Shown here: in pieces, positions 8,279 through 16,343 of the stretch | Position numbering within the stretch: the first letter of the stretch is position 1 | Layout: the number at the start of each line of letters is the position of its first letter | NCBI RefSeq assembly: GCF_019130065.1 | Contig: NZ_JAHSPG010000003.1 | Location: forward strand, 372,001-436,000 | Direction: 5' to 3' | Source of the DNA: Pinibacter aurantiacus | GTDB taxonomy: Bacteria > Bacteroidota > Bacteroidia > Chitinophagales > Chitinophagaceae | DNA length: 64,000 nucleotides | The notes under the pieces: model-generated | The model's input: only the letters and a program-made list of their open reading frames with translations | Databases searched by the model: none | What the model was told of the DNA's origin: nothing | Position numbers and translations under genes: made by a program

Positions 8279-9703
8279 ATGAAAGTAAAAAGCGTACGAT
8301 TGCTTCCATGGTTGTCTATTGCAGTTTTACTTATTCCTCTTATTGTTTTATGTTTTTTTAATCATCCTTCGGCAGATGATTATGTGGGTGCAGGCGTTTG
8401 CCGGGATGGTTTGTTTTTCCAAAAATATCGAGACTTATATCTCTACTGGCAGGGCAGATATTTTTCCCAGGCGTTGGGGATGTATGGCAGCTTTATTGAG
8501 GTCAACTATAATCTTTATTGGCTGCACCCCATCGTGCTTTTTATACTTACGCTTTGGGGCATTTATTTTTTGTTATCGCAACTGTTACGATATTTATTTA
8601 AAGTTCATCTTTCATTTTCTTTAAAACTACTGGCTACGTTTTTGTTTTTCTTTCTCAATTTTTTTGTTCAGCCATCCATGGCCGAAAGTGTGTATTGGCT
8701 CAGTAGTTCACTGGGATATTATCTTGCGTTTACCCTTCTGCTTTTTTGGCTAGGCCTTTTCATTTCCTACAACTACAACAATGGGAAAAGAAAAACAGAT
8801 CTTTTTCTTCTGGCTATCCTGTCATTTCTTATTTGCGGATCAAATGAACTTATTGCCATTGCCCTGGTCTTGTTTTGCATTGTAGGTTGTTTGTTTTCTT
8901 ACAGATTAAAAAAAAGCATGCGACCCGTAGCCGCAATACTATTGATCACCATGGTAGCAACGGCCTTAGAGATCTTTTCACCCGGCTCAACGTCGCGTTC
9001 TACTGTTATTGGGAAAAAGGATCTTGTGAAAATAATCTTCAGTTTTTGCTATTGGGGAAGCCAGGTTTATATCAGCATTCTTAAAGAACCATTATCGTGG
9101 GCTTCCGCTGCTGCTGCGGTATTGCTTGGGACAAGGTATAGAGAAAGCGTTCATACAAATATTAAAAGGAATGGCTGGCTGCATCTCTTCCTGATCTTTT
9201 TTTCGATCATCTGTATTTCCCCGATATTGTATGGAAGCAACGGTTCGATGCCCCTACGCATGTTGAACAATGTTGTGTCAATGCAATTGCTGCTTTTGCT
9301 GGCAGAATGTTTTTTACTGGGCACGTTGATAAGAAGCAGCGAAATAACAGCAATACTGCAGGCAGCGAAATTCAAAACCGCATATTTTTATGCCTTGTCT
9401 GCTATTCTGCTACTCTCGTCTACTTTCACGTTTAATCTGTACGACAATCTTATCCAGGGATTTTTTTATGATAAAATGATGAGCCATAACGAGTACCTGA
9501 AAAAAACAAATGACGCTTTGTACGAAGAGAAAGTAATTCGCAACTATTCAACTTTCGTGGAGGAAGAGATAAAGAATTACCCTGCTTTAAACAAGGAGGT
9601 ATTTATTCAAAAGGCAAAACAGTTGCCCTCGTTTCTGTTTTTCTACAATGATTTCGAGAATCAGCAAACAGAGAAAGTTTTTTTAAACAAATATTACAGG
9701 TGA
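8279..9703 (+). CDS. multi-pass membrane protein, probably DUF6056
   Basis: Integral membrane protein of 474 residues with roughly ten hydrophobic segments. A first-loop motif SADDYVGAG (residues 31-39) follows the first membrane helix; an acidic D-D pair at this place is typical of GT-C-fold glycosyltransferases and of the DUF6056 family that this protein resembles. A lipid-linked sugar transferase role is therefore possible but not shown. The C-terminal 80 residues are soluble. It begins 35 bases after tgt on the same strand and may be cotranscribed. Function unknown. Confidence 0.7.
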   Translation: MKVKSVRLLPWLSIAVLLIPLIVLCFFNHPSADDYVGAGVCRDGLFFQKYRDLYLYWQGRYFSQALGMYGSFIEVNYNLYWLHPIVLFILTLWGIYFLLSQLLRYLFKVHLSFSLKLLATFLFFFLNFFVQPSMAESVYWLSSSLGYYLAFTLLLFWLGLFISYNYNNGKRKTDLFLLAILSFLICGSNELIAIALVLFCIVGCLFSYRLKKSMRPVAAILLITMVATALEIFSPGSTSRSTVIGKKDLVKIIFSFCYWGSQVYISILKEPLSWASAAAAVLLGTRYRESVHTNIKRNGWLHLFLIFFSIICISPILYGSNGSMPLRMLNNVVSMQLLLLLAECFLLGTLIRSSEITAILQAAKFKTAYFYALSAILLLSSTFTFNLYDNLIQGFFYDKMMSHNEYLKKTNDALYEEKVIRNYSTFVEEEIKNYPALNKEVFIQKAKQLPSFLFFYNDFENQQTEKVFLNKYYR

Positions 9704-9792
9704 ACCGGGAATAACGCACCAAGAGTTAAACCAGCCAAACAAATGAATGATCGCCGCTGACGAATCTGGCTTTCATAATTCATCATTCACTC
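9704..9792. other. short convergent gap
   Basis: Gap between convergent genes. It contains GAATGAT (about 9743-9749) and ATCATTC (about 9781-9787) that can pair, with no clear T run. Nothing else is seen. Confidence 0.3.
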
Positions 9793-10308
9793 CTACACAG
9801 ATCGCTTGTGCATATAATAAAGTAACAGGATAAATAAAGTTCCGCCTACATACACGCTAAACTCCGACCAATCGTAGTTGGCAAAAAGCCCGTTGAATTT
9901 AACCAGCGTTCCCCACACATCAGGATTGCTGCTGATTTTGGTATAGGTGGCATCGGTAAACTTAATAAACGGCCAAAACTTTTCGGTCGACGGGTCGCCG
10001 ATATAGTTAAAAGGCTTTATTTGCGCATATGATAAAATAAGCGCCAGCAAATTAAATCCTAGCCAAATAAAAAGCCATCTGAATCGTTGTGCAAAACTGG
10101 CAAGCTGTGCAGTGATAGTTTCAGTTTCTGCAAAACCATTTCCATTTTGAGCAAACTGGCTATAGACTTCCGGAACCTGGTCGAGTCTCTTCCATTCGGG
10201 TGAGTTTTTGTACCAGATCATCGTATCCGAAGTCAACCTCTTTTTTTTCAACTCTTCAACGGAATAAGGCCCTTCAATGGTTTCGTTCTTAAGGTAATAA
10301 ATGAGCAT
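9793..10308 (-). CDS. GYF_2 (DUF4339) domain membrane protein
   Basis: Protein of 171 residues. Residues 1-50 form a GYF_2/DUF4339 domain: MLIYYLKNETIEGPYSVEEL, DTMIWYKNSPEWKRLDQVPE; such domains bind proline-rich peptides or act as small adaptors. Two hydrophobic helices follow (about 77-95 and 150-165) with a loop of about 55 residues between them. It is probably an inner-membrane protein with a cytoplasmic N-terminal adaptor domain. It sits between tgt and lptG on the opposite strand to both. The specific partner is unknown. Confidence 0.75.
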   Translation of the reverse strand: MLIYYLKNETIEGPYSVEELKKKRLTSDTMIWYKNSPEWKRLDQVPEVYSQFAQNGNGFAETETITAQLASFAQRFRWLFIWLGFNLLALILSYAQIKPFNYIGDPSTEKFWPFIKFTDATYTKISSNPDVWGTLVKFNGLFANYDWSEFSVYVGGTLFILLLYYMHKRSV

Positions 10309-10489
10309 AGATTACACGGATTCTGTATCAATAAATCAGTCAACGATAAATATACTGCGAAAACCTGAAAGCTAAAAGCGTGTTAAGGAAAACATTCTCA
10401 GCAACTTATAATCCGTTAAAATTTGCCACGCCCGCACTTTTTTTAAAATCCTTACAACTTTGCGGGTATCGGTTACACTTTAAAACCAC

Positions 10490-10497
10490 TACTTTTG
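10490..10497 (+). promoter_or_regulatory. -7 box TACTTTTG of lptG
   Basis: TACTTTTG matches TAnnTTTG and lies 18 bases before ATG 10516. A TTG inside this box would open a longer frame by seven codons, but as part of the promoter it is unlikely to be translated. Confidence 0.55.
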
Positions 10498-10515
10498 CCA
10501 CGTTTAATAAGCTAC

Positions 10516-11610
10516 ATGAAAATACTCGACTGGTATATACTTAAAAACTTCCTGGTAACATTTGTTTTTACAATTATGACAATAACGACAATTGCTGTTG
10601 TTATTGATGTGAGCGAAAAAACCGACGATTTTGTCAGGTCCGGTCTTTCATTTGGCGGCATTGTAACCAAATATTATTTTGGTTTTGTACCGTTCATTGT
10701 GTCGATGATTTTTCCGCTCATCGTTTTTATTGCTATTATTTTCTTCACGTCTAAAATGGCGGCACGAACAGAAACCGTAGCCATTCTCGCGAGTGGTATT
10801 CCATACAATAGGATGTTGAGACCTTACTTCATGGGAGGAATTTTGCTAGCCGTGGTCCTGTGGTTGCTGATGGCTTTTGTGATCCCAAGAGCACAAGAAA
10901 TTAGAAGCAATTTTCAGACCACTTATATCGACAGAAACAGTGGGTACGTTCCCGGAGGCACAAATAATTCAAGTGACTTCTATTTCAGGGCAGATTCCAA
11001 CACATTTGTTGGTCTTCGTTACTATGATACTGCCAGAAAAGCAGCCAATAGTTTTTTCCTGGAAAAAATCCGTAACAACACCGTTTACTACAATCTTCGC
11101 GGCGACAATATTCATTGGGATACTGCTACAAAAAAATGGTCGGCCGACAGAGTTCAGGAACGCACCATTGATGGGCTGCACGAAAAACTAACTACCCATC
11201 AAACAATGACTCTTAACCTGAATGTGCTTCCCAAAGATCTGAGAAAAGACGAATATTTAAAAGATAAACTTACCACACCTGAGCTAAGAGCATTTATCCG
11301 CGCCGAACAACAGCGTGGAGGTGAGGGCCTGAACAACTATATAGTCGAGCTTAACCGCCGCAACGCAACGCCTGTTGCCATCTTAATTCTCACAGTAATT
11401 GGTGTATCTGTTGCCGCGAGAAAAACGCGCGGCGGTAGCGGTTTGAATCTTGCCATCGGCATTGTGATGGCTGCATCATTTGTAGTGATGGACAAATTTT
11501 CTACCGTATTCTCCACCAAAGGAAACCTGCACCCAATGCTGGCCGCATGGCTCCCCAATATTATTTACAGTTTTGCTGCGTTCTGGTTGTATAAGAGAGC
11601 GCCGAAGTAA
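10516..11610 (+). CDS. lptG: LptF/LptG-family lipopolysaccharide export permease
   Basis: Inner-membrane permease of the YjgP/YjgQ family (LptF/LptG), which with the LptB ATPase moves LPS from the inner membrane onto the periplasmic bridge. Its 364 residues show three N-terminal membrane helices (about 10-120), a periplasmic beta-rich domain (about 130-270) and three C-terminal helices (about 280-360), the expected family layout. The motif ETVAILASGIPYNRML (about 88-103) matches the coupling-helix region that contacts LptB. ATG 10516 is chosen over an upstream in-frame TTG because the TTG is part of the -7 box. Whether it acts as LptF or LptG cannot be told by eye; association with tgt is common for this Bacteroidota paralogue. 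Confidence 0.85.
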   Translation: MKILDWYILKNFLVTFVFTIMTITTIAVVIDVSEKTDDFVRSGLSFGGIVTKYYFGFVPFIVSMIFPLIVFIAIIFFTSKMAARTETVAILASGIPYNRMLRPYFMGGILLAVVLWLLMAFVIPRAQEIRSNFQTTYIDRNSGYVPGGTNNSSDFYFRADSNTFVGLRYYDTARKAANSFFLEKIRNNTVYYNLRGDNIHWDTATKKWSADRVQERTIDGLHEKLTTHQTMTLNLNVLPKDLRKDEYLKDKLTTPELRAFIRAEQQRGGEGLNNYIVELNRRNATPVAILILTVIGVSVAARKTRGGSGLNLAIGIVMAASFVVMDKFSTVFSTKGNLHPMLAAWLPNIIYSFAAFWLYKRAPK

Positions 11611-11835
11611 TTAGGAATTAGGAGTTAGGAATTAGGAATTAGTTGAGAGTGCGTCATTCCTGATCTTATTTTGACTGGTTTAATTTTTGACAGGGCTTCG
11701 ACAAGCTCAGCCTGACAGCGTTAATGGCATGTCAGGCTGAGCTTGTCGAAGCCTTTTACACATAAGCAATGATCGCCTTCTTTTTACCTTGTTGCAAACA
11801 AAGAATTCTTAATTCTTATTCCTAATTCTTAATTC
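11609..11835. repeat. AATTAGG-word arms enclosing a perfect palindrome
   Basis: The left arm (11609-11642) repeats AATTAGG and starts inside the TAA stop of lptG; the right arm (11802-11835) repeats AATTCTT/CCTAATT. Between them lies the 24-base-arm palindrome listed separately. No gene is present in the 380 bases to the citrate synthase start. Confidence 0.8.
11694..11757 (+). terminator. 24-bp-arm palindrome of the CTTCGACAAGCTCAG family, likely terminator
   Basis: The left arm at 11694-11717 and the right arm at 11730-11753 are perfect reverse complements over 24 bases (core GCTTCGACAAGCTCAGCC), with a 12-base loop, followed by TTTT. A second copy with one mismatch lies at 32892-32949. 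The strong stem plus T run would terminate lptG transcripts. Confidence 0.75.
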
Positions 11836-11991
11836 ACCCTCATAGGGCAAATAGATTTAATATAAAAAATCCCACATCAATTCACGTATAAAATACCCGC
11901 ATTCTTATTGATTTAATTTGTTTCGCCAACGACGTTTAAGTAACTTTAGCCGCATTCTGAATTTTTAATAATTTTTGAAAATCACTTGTCA

Positions 11992-13317
11992 ATGGAAGTA
12001 CTCAAAGAAAGGTTCAAAAAGAAGGCCGACGAAGCCGCTGCTGAAATAAAAGGCATTTTGAAAGATCATAGCAACGATGTTATTGGTGAAGTTACACTTG
12101 CACAGGTTTATCAGGGTATGCGTGGTATAACCGGTCTGGTTTCTGAAACTTCTCTCCTGGATGCGCACGAAGGCATTCGCTTTAGAGGATATTCGATCCC
12201 GGAACTCCAGGAAAAACTTCCAAAAGCAAAAGGTGGAAGCGAGCCTCTTCCAGAAGGTCTGTTCTATCTTATGCTGATCAATGAGCTTCCATCAGAAGAA
12301 GATGTAAATACAATTACAGAATTGCTACAGCGTCGCTCACACGTGCCGAATCACGTATTTGATACCATTGACGCACTGCCTATTGAAACACACCCTATGA
12401 CAATGTTTGTTGTAGGTATCATGGCCTTGCAAACAGAGAGCCAATTTGCAAAACAATATGCAAATGGCATCAACAAAAAAGACTACTGGGACCCGGTGTT
12501 TGATGACACTATGGACCTTATCGCAAGATTGCCGCGCATTGCCGCTTACATCTACAGACGTAAATACAAAAACAATCAACATATTAATCCAAACGGTTTA
12601 CTTGACTGGGCGGGTAACTTTGCCCACATGCTCGGCTTTGAGGACGAAGGATTTATGGAACTGATGCGTCTTTACCTGACCATTCACGCCGATCACGAAG
12701 GCGGTAACGTGTCTGCGCATACCACTCACCTTGTGGGTTCTGCTTTGAGCGATCCTTACCTGTCTTTCGCTGCGGGCATGAACGGATTGGCGGGTCCTCT
12801 TCACGGTCTTGCCAACCAGGAAGTGATCAAATGGATATTTGAATTGCGCGAAAAACTGCAGACAGAGCAGCCTAGCAAAGAACAAATCGCGGAGTACGTA
12901 AAAGCTACATTAAGCGAAGGAAAAGTGGTTCCGGGTTATGGTCACGCAGTATTGAGAAAAACAGATCCACGCTTTACCGCGCAAATGGAATTCGGTAAAA
13001 AGCACATGCCGGATGATGCGCTGGTTCAAACTGTTTGGAACATCTACGAAACAGTTCCTCCAATTTTGCAATCATTGGGAAAAATTAAAAACCCATGGCC
13101 AAATGTGGATGCACACAGCGGTGCATTGCTTGTTCACTACGGCATGGTAGAGTATGAATATTACACAGTGTTGTTTGGGGTAAGTCGCGCCCTGGGTGTA
13201 CTGGCAAGCCTTTGCTGGGACAGAGCCCTTGGTCAGCCGATTGAGCGTCCAAAATCAATCACTACCGACCTTGTAAAAAAATGGTTGAACAAGGAAGACA
13301 ATATCTGGGGCGACTAG
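11992..13317 (+). CDS. gltA: citrate synthase, mitochondrial-type (Si)
   Basis: Condenses acetyl-CoA and oxaloacetate to citrate at the entry of the TCA cycle. The sequence is strikingly like the mitochondrial enzyme rather than the E. coli type: the run HADHEGGNVSAHTTHLVGSA followed by LSDPYLSFAAGMNGLAGPLH is nearly the animal enzyme. Catalytic residues His271 (GPLHGLAN), His318 (PGYGHAVLR) and Asp373 (NVDAHSG) are present. ATG 11992 gives 441 residues; an in-frame TTG two codons earlier is possible. The box TAACTTTA at 11941 is a weak -7 candidate. It is followed by a strong terminator. Confidence 0.96.
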   Translation: MEVLKERFKKKADEAAAEIKGILKDHSNDVIGEVTLAQVYQGMRGITGLVSETSLLDAHEGIRFRGYSIPELQEKLPKAKGGSEPLPEGLFYLMLINELPSEEDVNTITELLQRRSHVPNHVFDTIDALPIETHPMTMFVVGIMALQTESQFAKQYANGINKKDYWDPVFDDTMDLIARLPRIAAYIYRRKYKNNQHINPNGLLDWAGNFAHMLGFEDEGFMELMRLYLTIHADHEGGNVSAHTTHLVGSALSDPYLSFAAGMNGLAGPLHGLANQEVIKWIFELREKLQTEQPSKEQIAEYVKATLSEGKVVPGYGHAVLRKTDPRFTAQMEFGKKHMPDDALVQTVWNIYETVPPILQSLGKIKNPWPNVDAHSGALLVHYGMVEYEYYTVLFGVSRALGVLASLCWDRALGQPIERPKSITTDLVKKWLNKEDNIWGD

Positions 13318-13348
13318 AAAAAATTCAAAAATTATATTTAAAAATTCA

Positions 13349-13384
13349 AAAGGTCTTCCCCGACAACGGAAGACCTTTTTTTAT
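13349..13384 (+). terminator. terminator of citrate synthase
   Basis: AAAAGGTCTTCC, an eight-base loop CCGACAAC and GGAAGACCTTTT, then more T. The perfect 12-bp stem lies 31 bases after the stop codon. Confidence 0.92.
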
Positions 13385-13442
13385 TGGAAACAAATTTTTT
13401 GTTTTACAATTCCACCCACCTATTTTTGCAATCCACCGTTTC

Positions 13443-13516
13443 GGGGAATTAGCTCATTTGGCTAGAGCGCTACGCTGGCAGCGTAGAGGTGACCGGTTCG
13501 AGCCCGGTATTCTCCA
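13443..13516 (+). tRNA. tRNA-Ala (anticodon GGC)
   Basis: A 74-base cloverleaf: acceptor GGGGAAT/ATTCTCC, D arm GCTC...GAGC, anticodon stem CTACG/CGTAG with loop CTGGCAG (anticodon GGC, reading GCC), variable loop AGGTG, T arm ACCGG/CCGGT with loop TTCGAGC, discriminator A. The 3' CCA is not encoded. All stems pair apart from one G-T in the acceptor. No integrase or duplicated tRNA end is seen nearby, so it is not being used as an attachment site here. Confidence 0.95.
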
Positions 13517-13520
13517 CAGG

Positions 13521-13580
13521 GCAATTTGAAAATTTGAAGATTTGAGGATTTGAAAATGTCTTAAAGTCAATTTTCAAAAC
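13521..13580. repeat. AATTTGAA-word arm after the tRNA
   Basis: Words AATTTGAA, AATTTGAA, GATTTGAG, GATTTGAA run from 13521 to 13557; a short partial reverse complement TTTTCAAA follows at about 13570. It starts five bases after the tRNA end. Confidence 0.65.
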
Positions 13581-13588
13581 AATTAATT

Positions 13589-13618
13589 AAGCACTAGGAT
13601 TATCCTGGTGCTTTTTTA
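13589..13618 (+). terminator. terminator downstream of tRNA-Ala
   Basis: AAGCACTAGGAT and ATCCTGGTGCTT pair over 12 bases with one G-T wobble and are followed by TTTTT. It is placed to end the tRNA transcript. Confidence 0.85.
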
Positions 13619-13631
13619 TTTTCAGAATGTT

Positions 13632-13662
13632 CCGTAGAGACGCGTTCAACGCGTCTCTACGG
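13632..13662. repeat. GTAGAGACGCG palindrome, overlapping a stop codon
   Basis: CCGTAGAGACGCGTT, a single C, then AACGCGTCTCTACGG: a perfect 15-bp-arm palindrome. The last three codons (Glu-Thr-Arg) and the TGA of the dehydrogenase on the minus strand lie inside it. Confidence 0.85.
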
Positions 13663-14611
13663 CATTCGGCAACTTCTCTCCTCTTGCACCTGCAATGATA
13701 TTTGCTGCGGCAAGTTTTGCCATGGCTGTTCTTGCTTCGACTGTTGCTGAACCAATGTGCGGCAACACGCAAACATTCGGCATGTTCAACAACGGATTGT
13801 CAGATAGCATTGGTTCAGGATTGGTTACATCTAAACCTGCACCCCAAATTGTTTTGTTCTCCAGCGCCTGTATCAAATCTTTTTCATTGTGTATAGCACC
13901 GCGGGCAGTGTTGATGAAAATAGAGCCGGGTCTCATTTTCGCAAAAGCATCTTTATTGAAAATGCCTTTTGTTTCGTCGGTAAGTGCAGTGTGAACAGAC
14001 AAAACATCGCTCTGTTCCAGCAGTTGCTCAAAGGAAACTTTTTTGGCGCCAAGCTTTTGTTCGGCTTCTTTGTTGTGGCTCCGATTGTGATAAATAACTT
14101 TCATGTCGTAAGCGCCAACACAGCGTTTCGCCATTACATAACCGATCTTGCCCAATCCAAATATGCCGATGGTTTTATGGTTTAATTCAATTCCAAGATT
14201 TGCAATAGGATCAAAGAACTCCCATTCGCCTTTGATGATTTTTTTATGATTGTAAAATGCTTTGCGCGACGTGGCAAGCATTAAAAGAAAGGCTGTGTCT
14301 GCTGTCGCGCCACTCAACACACCCGGTGTATTGCCAATTGGGATGGATAATTTTTTTGCCTCTTCCACATCTACATTATCGTAGCCAACTGATAAAAGCG
14401 CTATCACTTTCAAATGCGAGCATTTATGCAGGAATATCTTGTCAATCTTATTTGCACCCGAGCTTAGCAATGCATCGTGGTTAAGACAATAAGCAATTAA
14501 TTCTTTTTGCGTAAGATCTCTTTTCTCGAGCCACTGTGTCACCTCTAACCCCGCGTCCTTCATCATCTTAATACCTATCTCCGGAATCTCTCTTGTTACA
14601 AATACTTTCAT
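13646..14611 (-). CDS. D-2-hydroxyacid dehydrogenase (glyoxylate/hydroxypyruvate reductase-like)
   Basis: NAD(P)-dependent D-2-hydroxyacid dehydrogenase of 321 residues. The Rossmann motif GLGKIG is at 152-157; the catalytic Arg237 (TARGAIHNE), Glu266 (NPEPM) and His285 (LPHIGSAT) are all present. The motif VGYDNVD at 75-81 is typical of the glyoxylate/hydroxypyruvate reductase (GhrB-like) branch, so reduction of glyoxylate or hydroxypyruvate is likely. ATG 14611 (MKVFVTREIP) matches the family N-terminus; a longer frame to 14686 adds 25 unrelated residues. The C-terminus ends inside a palindromic repeat, replacing the normal end by Glu-Thr-Arg. Confidence 0.88.
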   Translation of the reverse strand: MKVFVTREIPEIGIKMMKDAGLEVTQWLEKRDLTQKELIAYCLNHDALLSSGANKIDKIFLHKCSHLKVIALLSVGYDNVDVEEAKKLSIPIGNTPGVLSGATADTAFLLMLATSRKAFYNHKKIIKGEWEFFDPIANLGIELNHKTIGIFGLGKIGYVMAKRCVGAYDMKVIYHNRSHNKEAEQKLGAKKVSFEQLLEQSDVLSVHTALTDETKGIFNKDAFAKMRPGSIFINTARGAIHNEKDLIQALENKTIWGAGLDVTNPEPMLSDNPLLNMPNVCVLPHIGSATVEARTAMAKLAAANIIAGARGEKLPNAVETR

Positions 14612-14686
14612 GCTTTTTTGTTTGAAAGGTGAGTCTTCAATTAGCGTTCCATAAAATTCTTTTGTGAATAATAATATCGAAGGCAA

Positions 14687-14867
14687 GAATGTTTTACAAA
14701 TCTACTAACATTTGCAGGAGCACAAGAACCAGGAATTAGAAATTAGGAATTAGGAATTAGAAAATAGCCTTGTGCTTTGTCCACGAACACTATTGACTTT
14801 AATGCTAAGAAATAGAGTACTATATTTACCAGTGCTGCTGCCCTTCATTATTAATTATTAATTCGTC
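14687..14867. repeat. gap with AATTAGG-word arm
   Basis: An arm GGAATTAGAAATTAGGAATT and more spans about 14731-14762. A short ATTAATTATTAATT stretch precedes the Nudix gene at about 14847-14863. No gene or clear promoter box is seen. Confidence 0.6.
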
Positions 14868-15338
14868 ATGGCTAAGCAAAGTGCAGGACTATTAGTATTT
14901 AGAAAAAAGAAAAACGAGCTCCAGTTTTTTCTTGTGCATCCCGGCGGCCCTTTCTTTGCGCGCAAAGATGCAGGTGCATGGTCAATACCGAAGGGCGAGT
15001 TTGATGACACAGAAGACGCACTAACAGCTGCCAAAAGAGAATTCAAAGAGGAAACAGGATTTACAATGGAAGGAAAATTTATTTCGCTTACTCCCGTGAA
15101 ACTGAAAAGCGGAAAACATGTACACGCCTGGGCCGTTGAAGGAGATGTCGACGAAACGGCACTCGTTTCCAATACATTTGAAATTGAATGGCCGCCAAAG
15201 TCCGGCAAGCAAAAAACATTTCCCGAAATAGACAAAGCGGGATGGTTCAATTTGCAGGAAGCGAGAGAGAAGATCAATTCTGCGCAGGTTGCGCTGCTGG
15301 AAGAAGTTGAGAGTGGAGAATGGAGAGTGGAGAGTTAA
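14868..15338 (+). CDS. Nudix hydrolase
   Basis: Nudix-fold pyrophosphohydrolase of 156 residues. The complete Nudix box, G-x5-E-x7-REFKEETGF, spans residues 43-65 and binds the metal that activates water. The N-terminus AKQSAGLLVFRKK and the motif GAWSIPKGEF resemble the DUF4916/Ap4A-like small Nudix proteins that hydrolyse nucleoside diphosphate derivatives; the true substrate is unknown. The last ten codons (ESGEWRVES preceded by Val) are encoded by a GAGAGTG-word repeat arm, so the natural C-terminus was probably shorter and the tail is a by-product of repeat growth. Confidence 0.88.
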   Translation: MAKQSAGLLVFRKKKNELQFFLVHPGGPFFARKDAGAWSIPKGEFDDTEDALTAAKREFKEETGFTMEGKFISLTPVKLKSGKHVHAWAVEGDVDETALVSNTFEIEWPPKSGKQKTFPEIDKAGWFNLQEAREKINSAQVALLEEVESGEWRVES

Positions 15339-15374
15339 GAGTTTGTCACGCTGCTTTCACTCTCCACTCTCAAT
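15303..15374. repeat. GAGAGTG-word inverted arms overlapping the Nudix gene end
   Basis: The left arm (15303-15343) is GTTGAGAGTGGAGAATGGAG and more; the right arm (15356-15374) is TTTCACTCTCCACTCTCAAT. The hairpin lies between the convergent Nudix and GNAT genes and contributes nine to ten codons to the former. Confidence 0.8.
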
Positions 15375-15377
15375 TAA

Positions 15378-15839
15378 CTAAATCCAAACTTCCATTTTAA
15401 TATCTGCTCTTGCATACGGCGTTTCCGCCATTGGAATCTCTACGAAGCCAAGCTTCTTGTACAAATGAATAGCGGGTTCCAAAATTCTGTTTGACTCGAG
15501 CCATACATGATTGGCGCCTTCAGCTTTTGCTTTGTGTAATGTGGCGATGCCAAGTGTTGTGCCAATTTGCTTTCCCTGAGCATCTGAGGACACGGCCATT
15601 TTAGCCATCTCAAAAGATGTATCGTTCGTTCTAATCAAAGCGCAAACGCCTACTATTTTATTATTGTATTGAGCAAACAAGATATACCCACCCCTGGAAA
15701 TAATGTATTCTTCAGGATTGTTTAATTGTTCAAGATCGTGTTCTTCTACTATAAAATATTTCTCGATCCATTCGATATTTAATCTTTTAAAATCACCTGC
15801 ATATTCAGGCGCATATTCGAGTATGTTCACCTTTTCCAT
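15378..15839 (-). CDS. GNAT-family N-acetyltransferase
   Basis: Acetyl-CoA-dependent N-acetyltransferase of about 153 residues. Motif A of the GNAT fold (MAVSSDAQGKQIGTTLG) and the C-terminal motif (HLYKKLGFVEIP) are visible. It follows the MarR gene; with ATG 15839 the start is five bases after the MarR stop, whereas the longest frame (to 15881) would overlap it by 38 bases. Fused MarR-GNAT proteins are common in bacteria, so this adjacent pair looks like the split form of that fusion. The acetylated substrate is unknown. Confidence 0.85.
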   Translation of the reverse strand: MEKVNILEYAPEYAGDFKRLNIEWIEKYFIVEEHDLEQLNNPEEYIISRGGYILFAQYNNKIVGVCALIRTNDTSFEMAKMAVSSDAQGKQIGTTLGIATLHKAKAEGANHVWLESNRILEPAIHLYKKLGFVEIPMAETPYARADIKMEVWI

Positions 15840-15843
15840 TTCA

Positions 15844-16314
15844 CTATATGTTTTGATATCTTTTGTAGTAAGATTTTTCATCCAGTAAGTTTTCCATTTC
15901 TTCCAATGCTTTCAGCAAGTTGTTTTTTTGCCCGCGCATCAGTTTTTTATTTAGTTTATCAATCTTGTTCCAAACTTCATTAAATGCGGGCAATGCGGCC
16001 TTTCCCTTACGTGATAGCATTAGCAATCTCTTTCTGCTGTCCAGCGGCGATTTCACAGATTCAATTAAACCCTTCTTTTCCAAATCCTTCGCAAGATGAA
16101 TAATGGCAGGATGCGTAAGGCTTAATTCTTCCGCCGCATCCATAATACCAATGCCATTGCGTTTGCTCACCAGGTAAAAGAGTGTAAAATATTTTGCTTC
16201 AAAGTCGAGGTTGTGATCATTGTAGATCTTCATTACATCCTTTGAGAAAACATCATACAACCTTCGCATCCTGGCTCCAATTGCCAGCTCACCTAATTCA
16301 TTGATAATGTTCAT
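15844..16314 (-). CDS. MarR-family transcriptional regulator
   Basis: Winged-helix regulator of 156 residues. The DNA-binding part (about 50-110) contains GIGIMDAAEELSLTHPAIIH and the wing SPLDSRKRLLMLSRKG with the conserved D-x-R. It heads an operon with the GNAT gene. Upstream is a -7 box followed immediately by the perfect palindrome CGTAAATGTTTACG, a good candidate for its own operator, so negative autoregulation of the pair is likely. The ligand is unknown. Confidence 0.88.
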   Translation of the reverse strand: MNIINELGELAIGARMRRLYDVFSKDVMKIYNDHNLDFEAKYFTLFYLVSKRNGIGIMDAAEELSLTHPAIIHLAKDLEKKGLIESVKSPLDSRKRLLMLSRKGKAALPAFNEVWNKIDKLNKKLMRGQKNNLLKALEEMENLLDEKSYYKRYQNI

Positions 16315-16329
16315 AAAGGTAAATATATA

Positions 16330-16343
16330 CGTAAATGTTTACG
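16330..16343 (-). promoter_or_regulatory. palindromic operator candidate of the MarR-GNAT operon
   Basis: CGTAAATGTTTACG is a perfect 6-2-6 palindrome between the -7 box and the marR start, where the transcription start should fall. Size and place fit a MarR dimer site. Confidence 0.6.

Noticed and set aside
13443-13516. tRNA gene as integration site of a mobile element
   Set aside because: No integrase, no duplicated tRNA 3' end and no compositional shift next to it.
13281-13529. Plus-strand reading frame of 82 codons after citrate synthase
   Set aside because: It runs through a terminator and the tRNA-Ala gene; it has no protein features.
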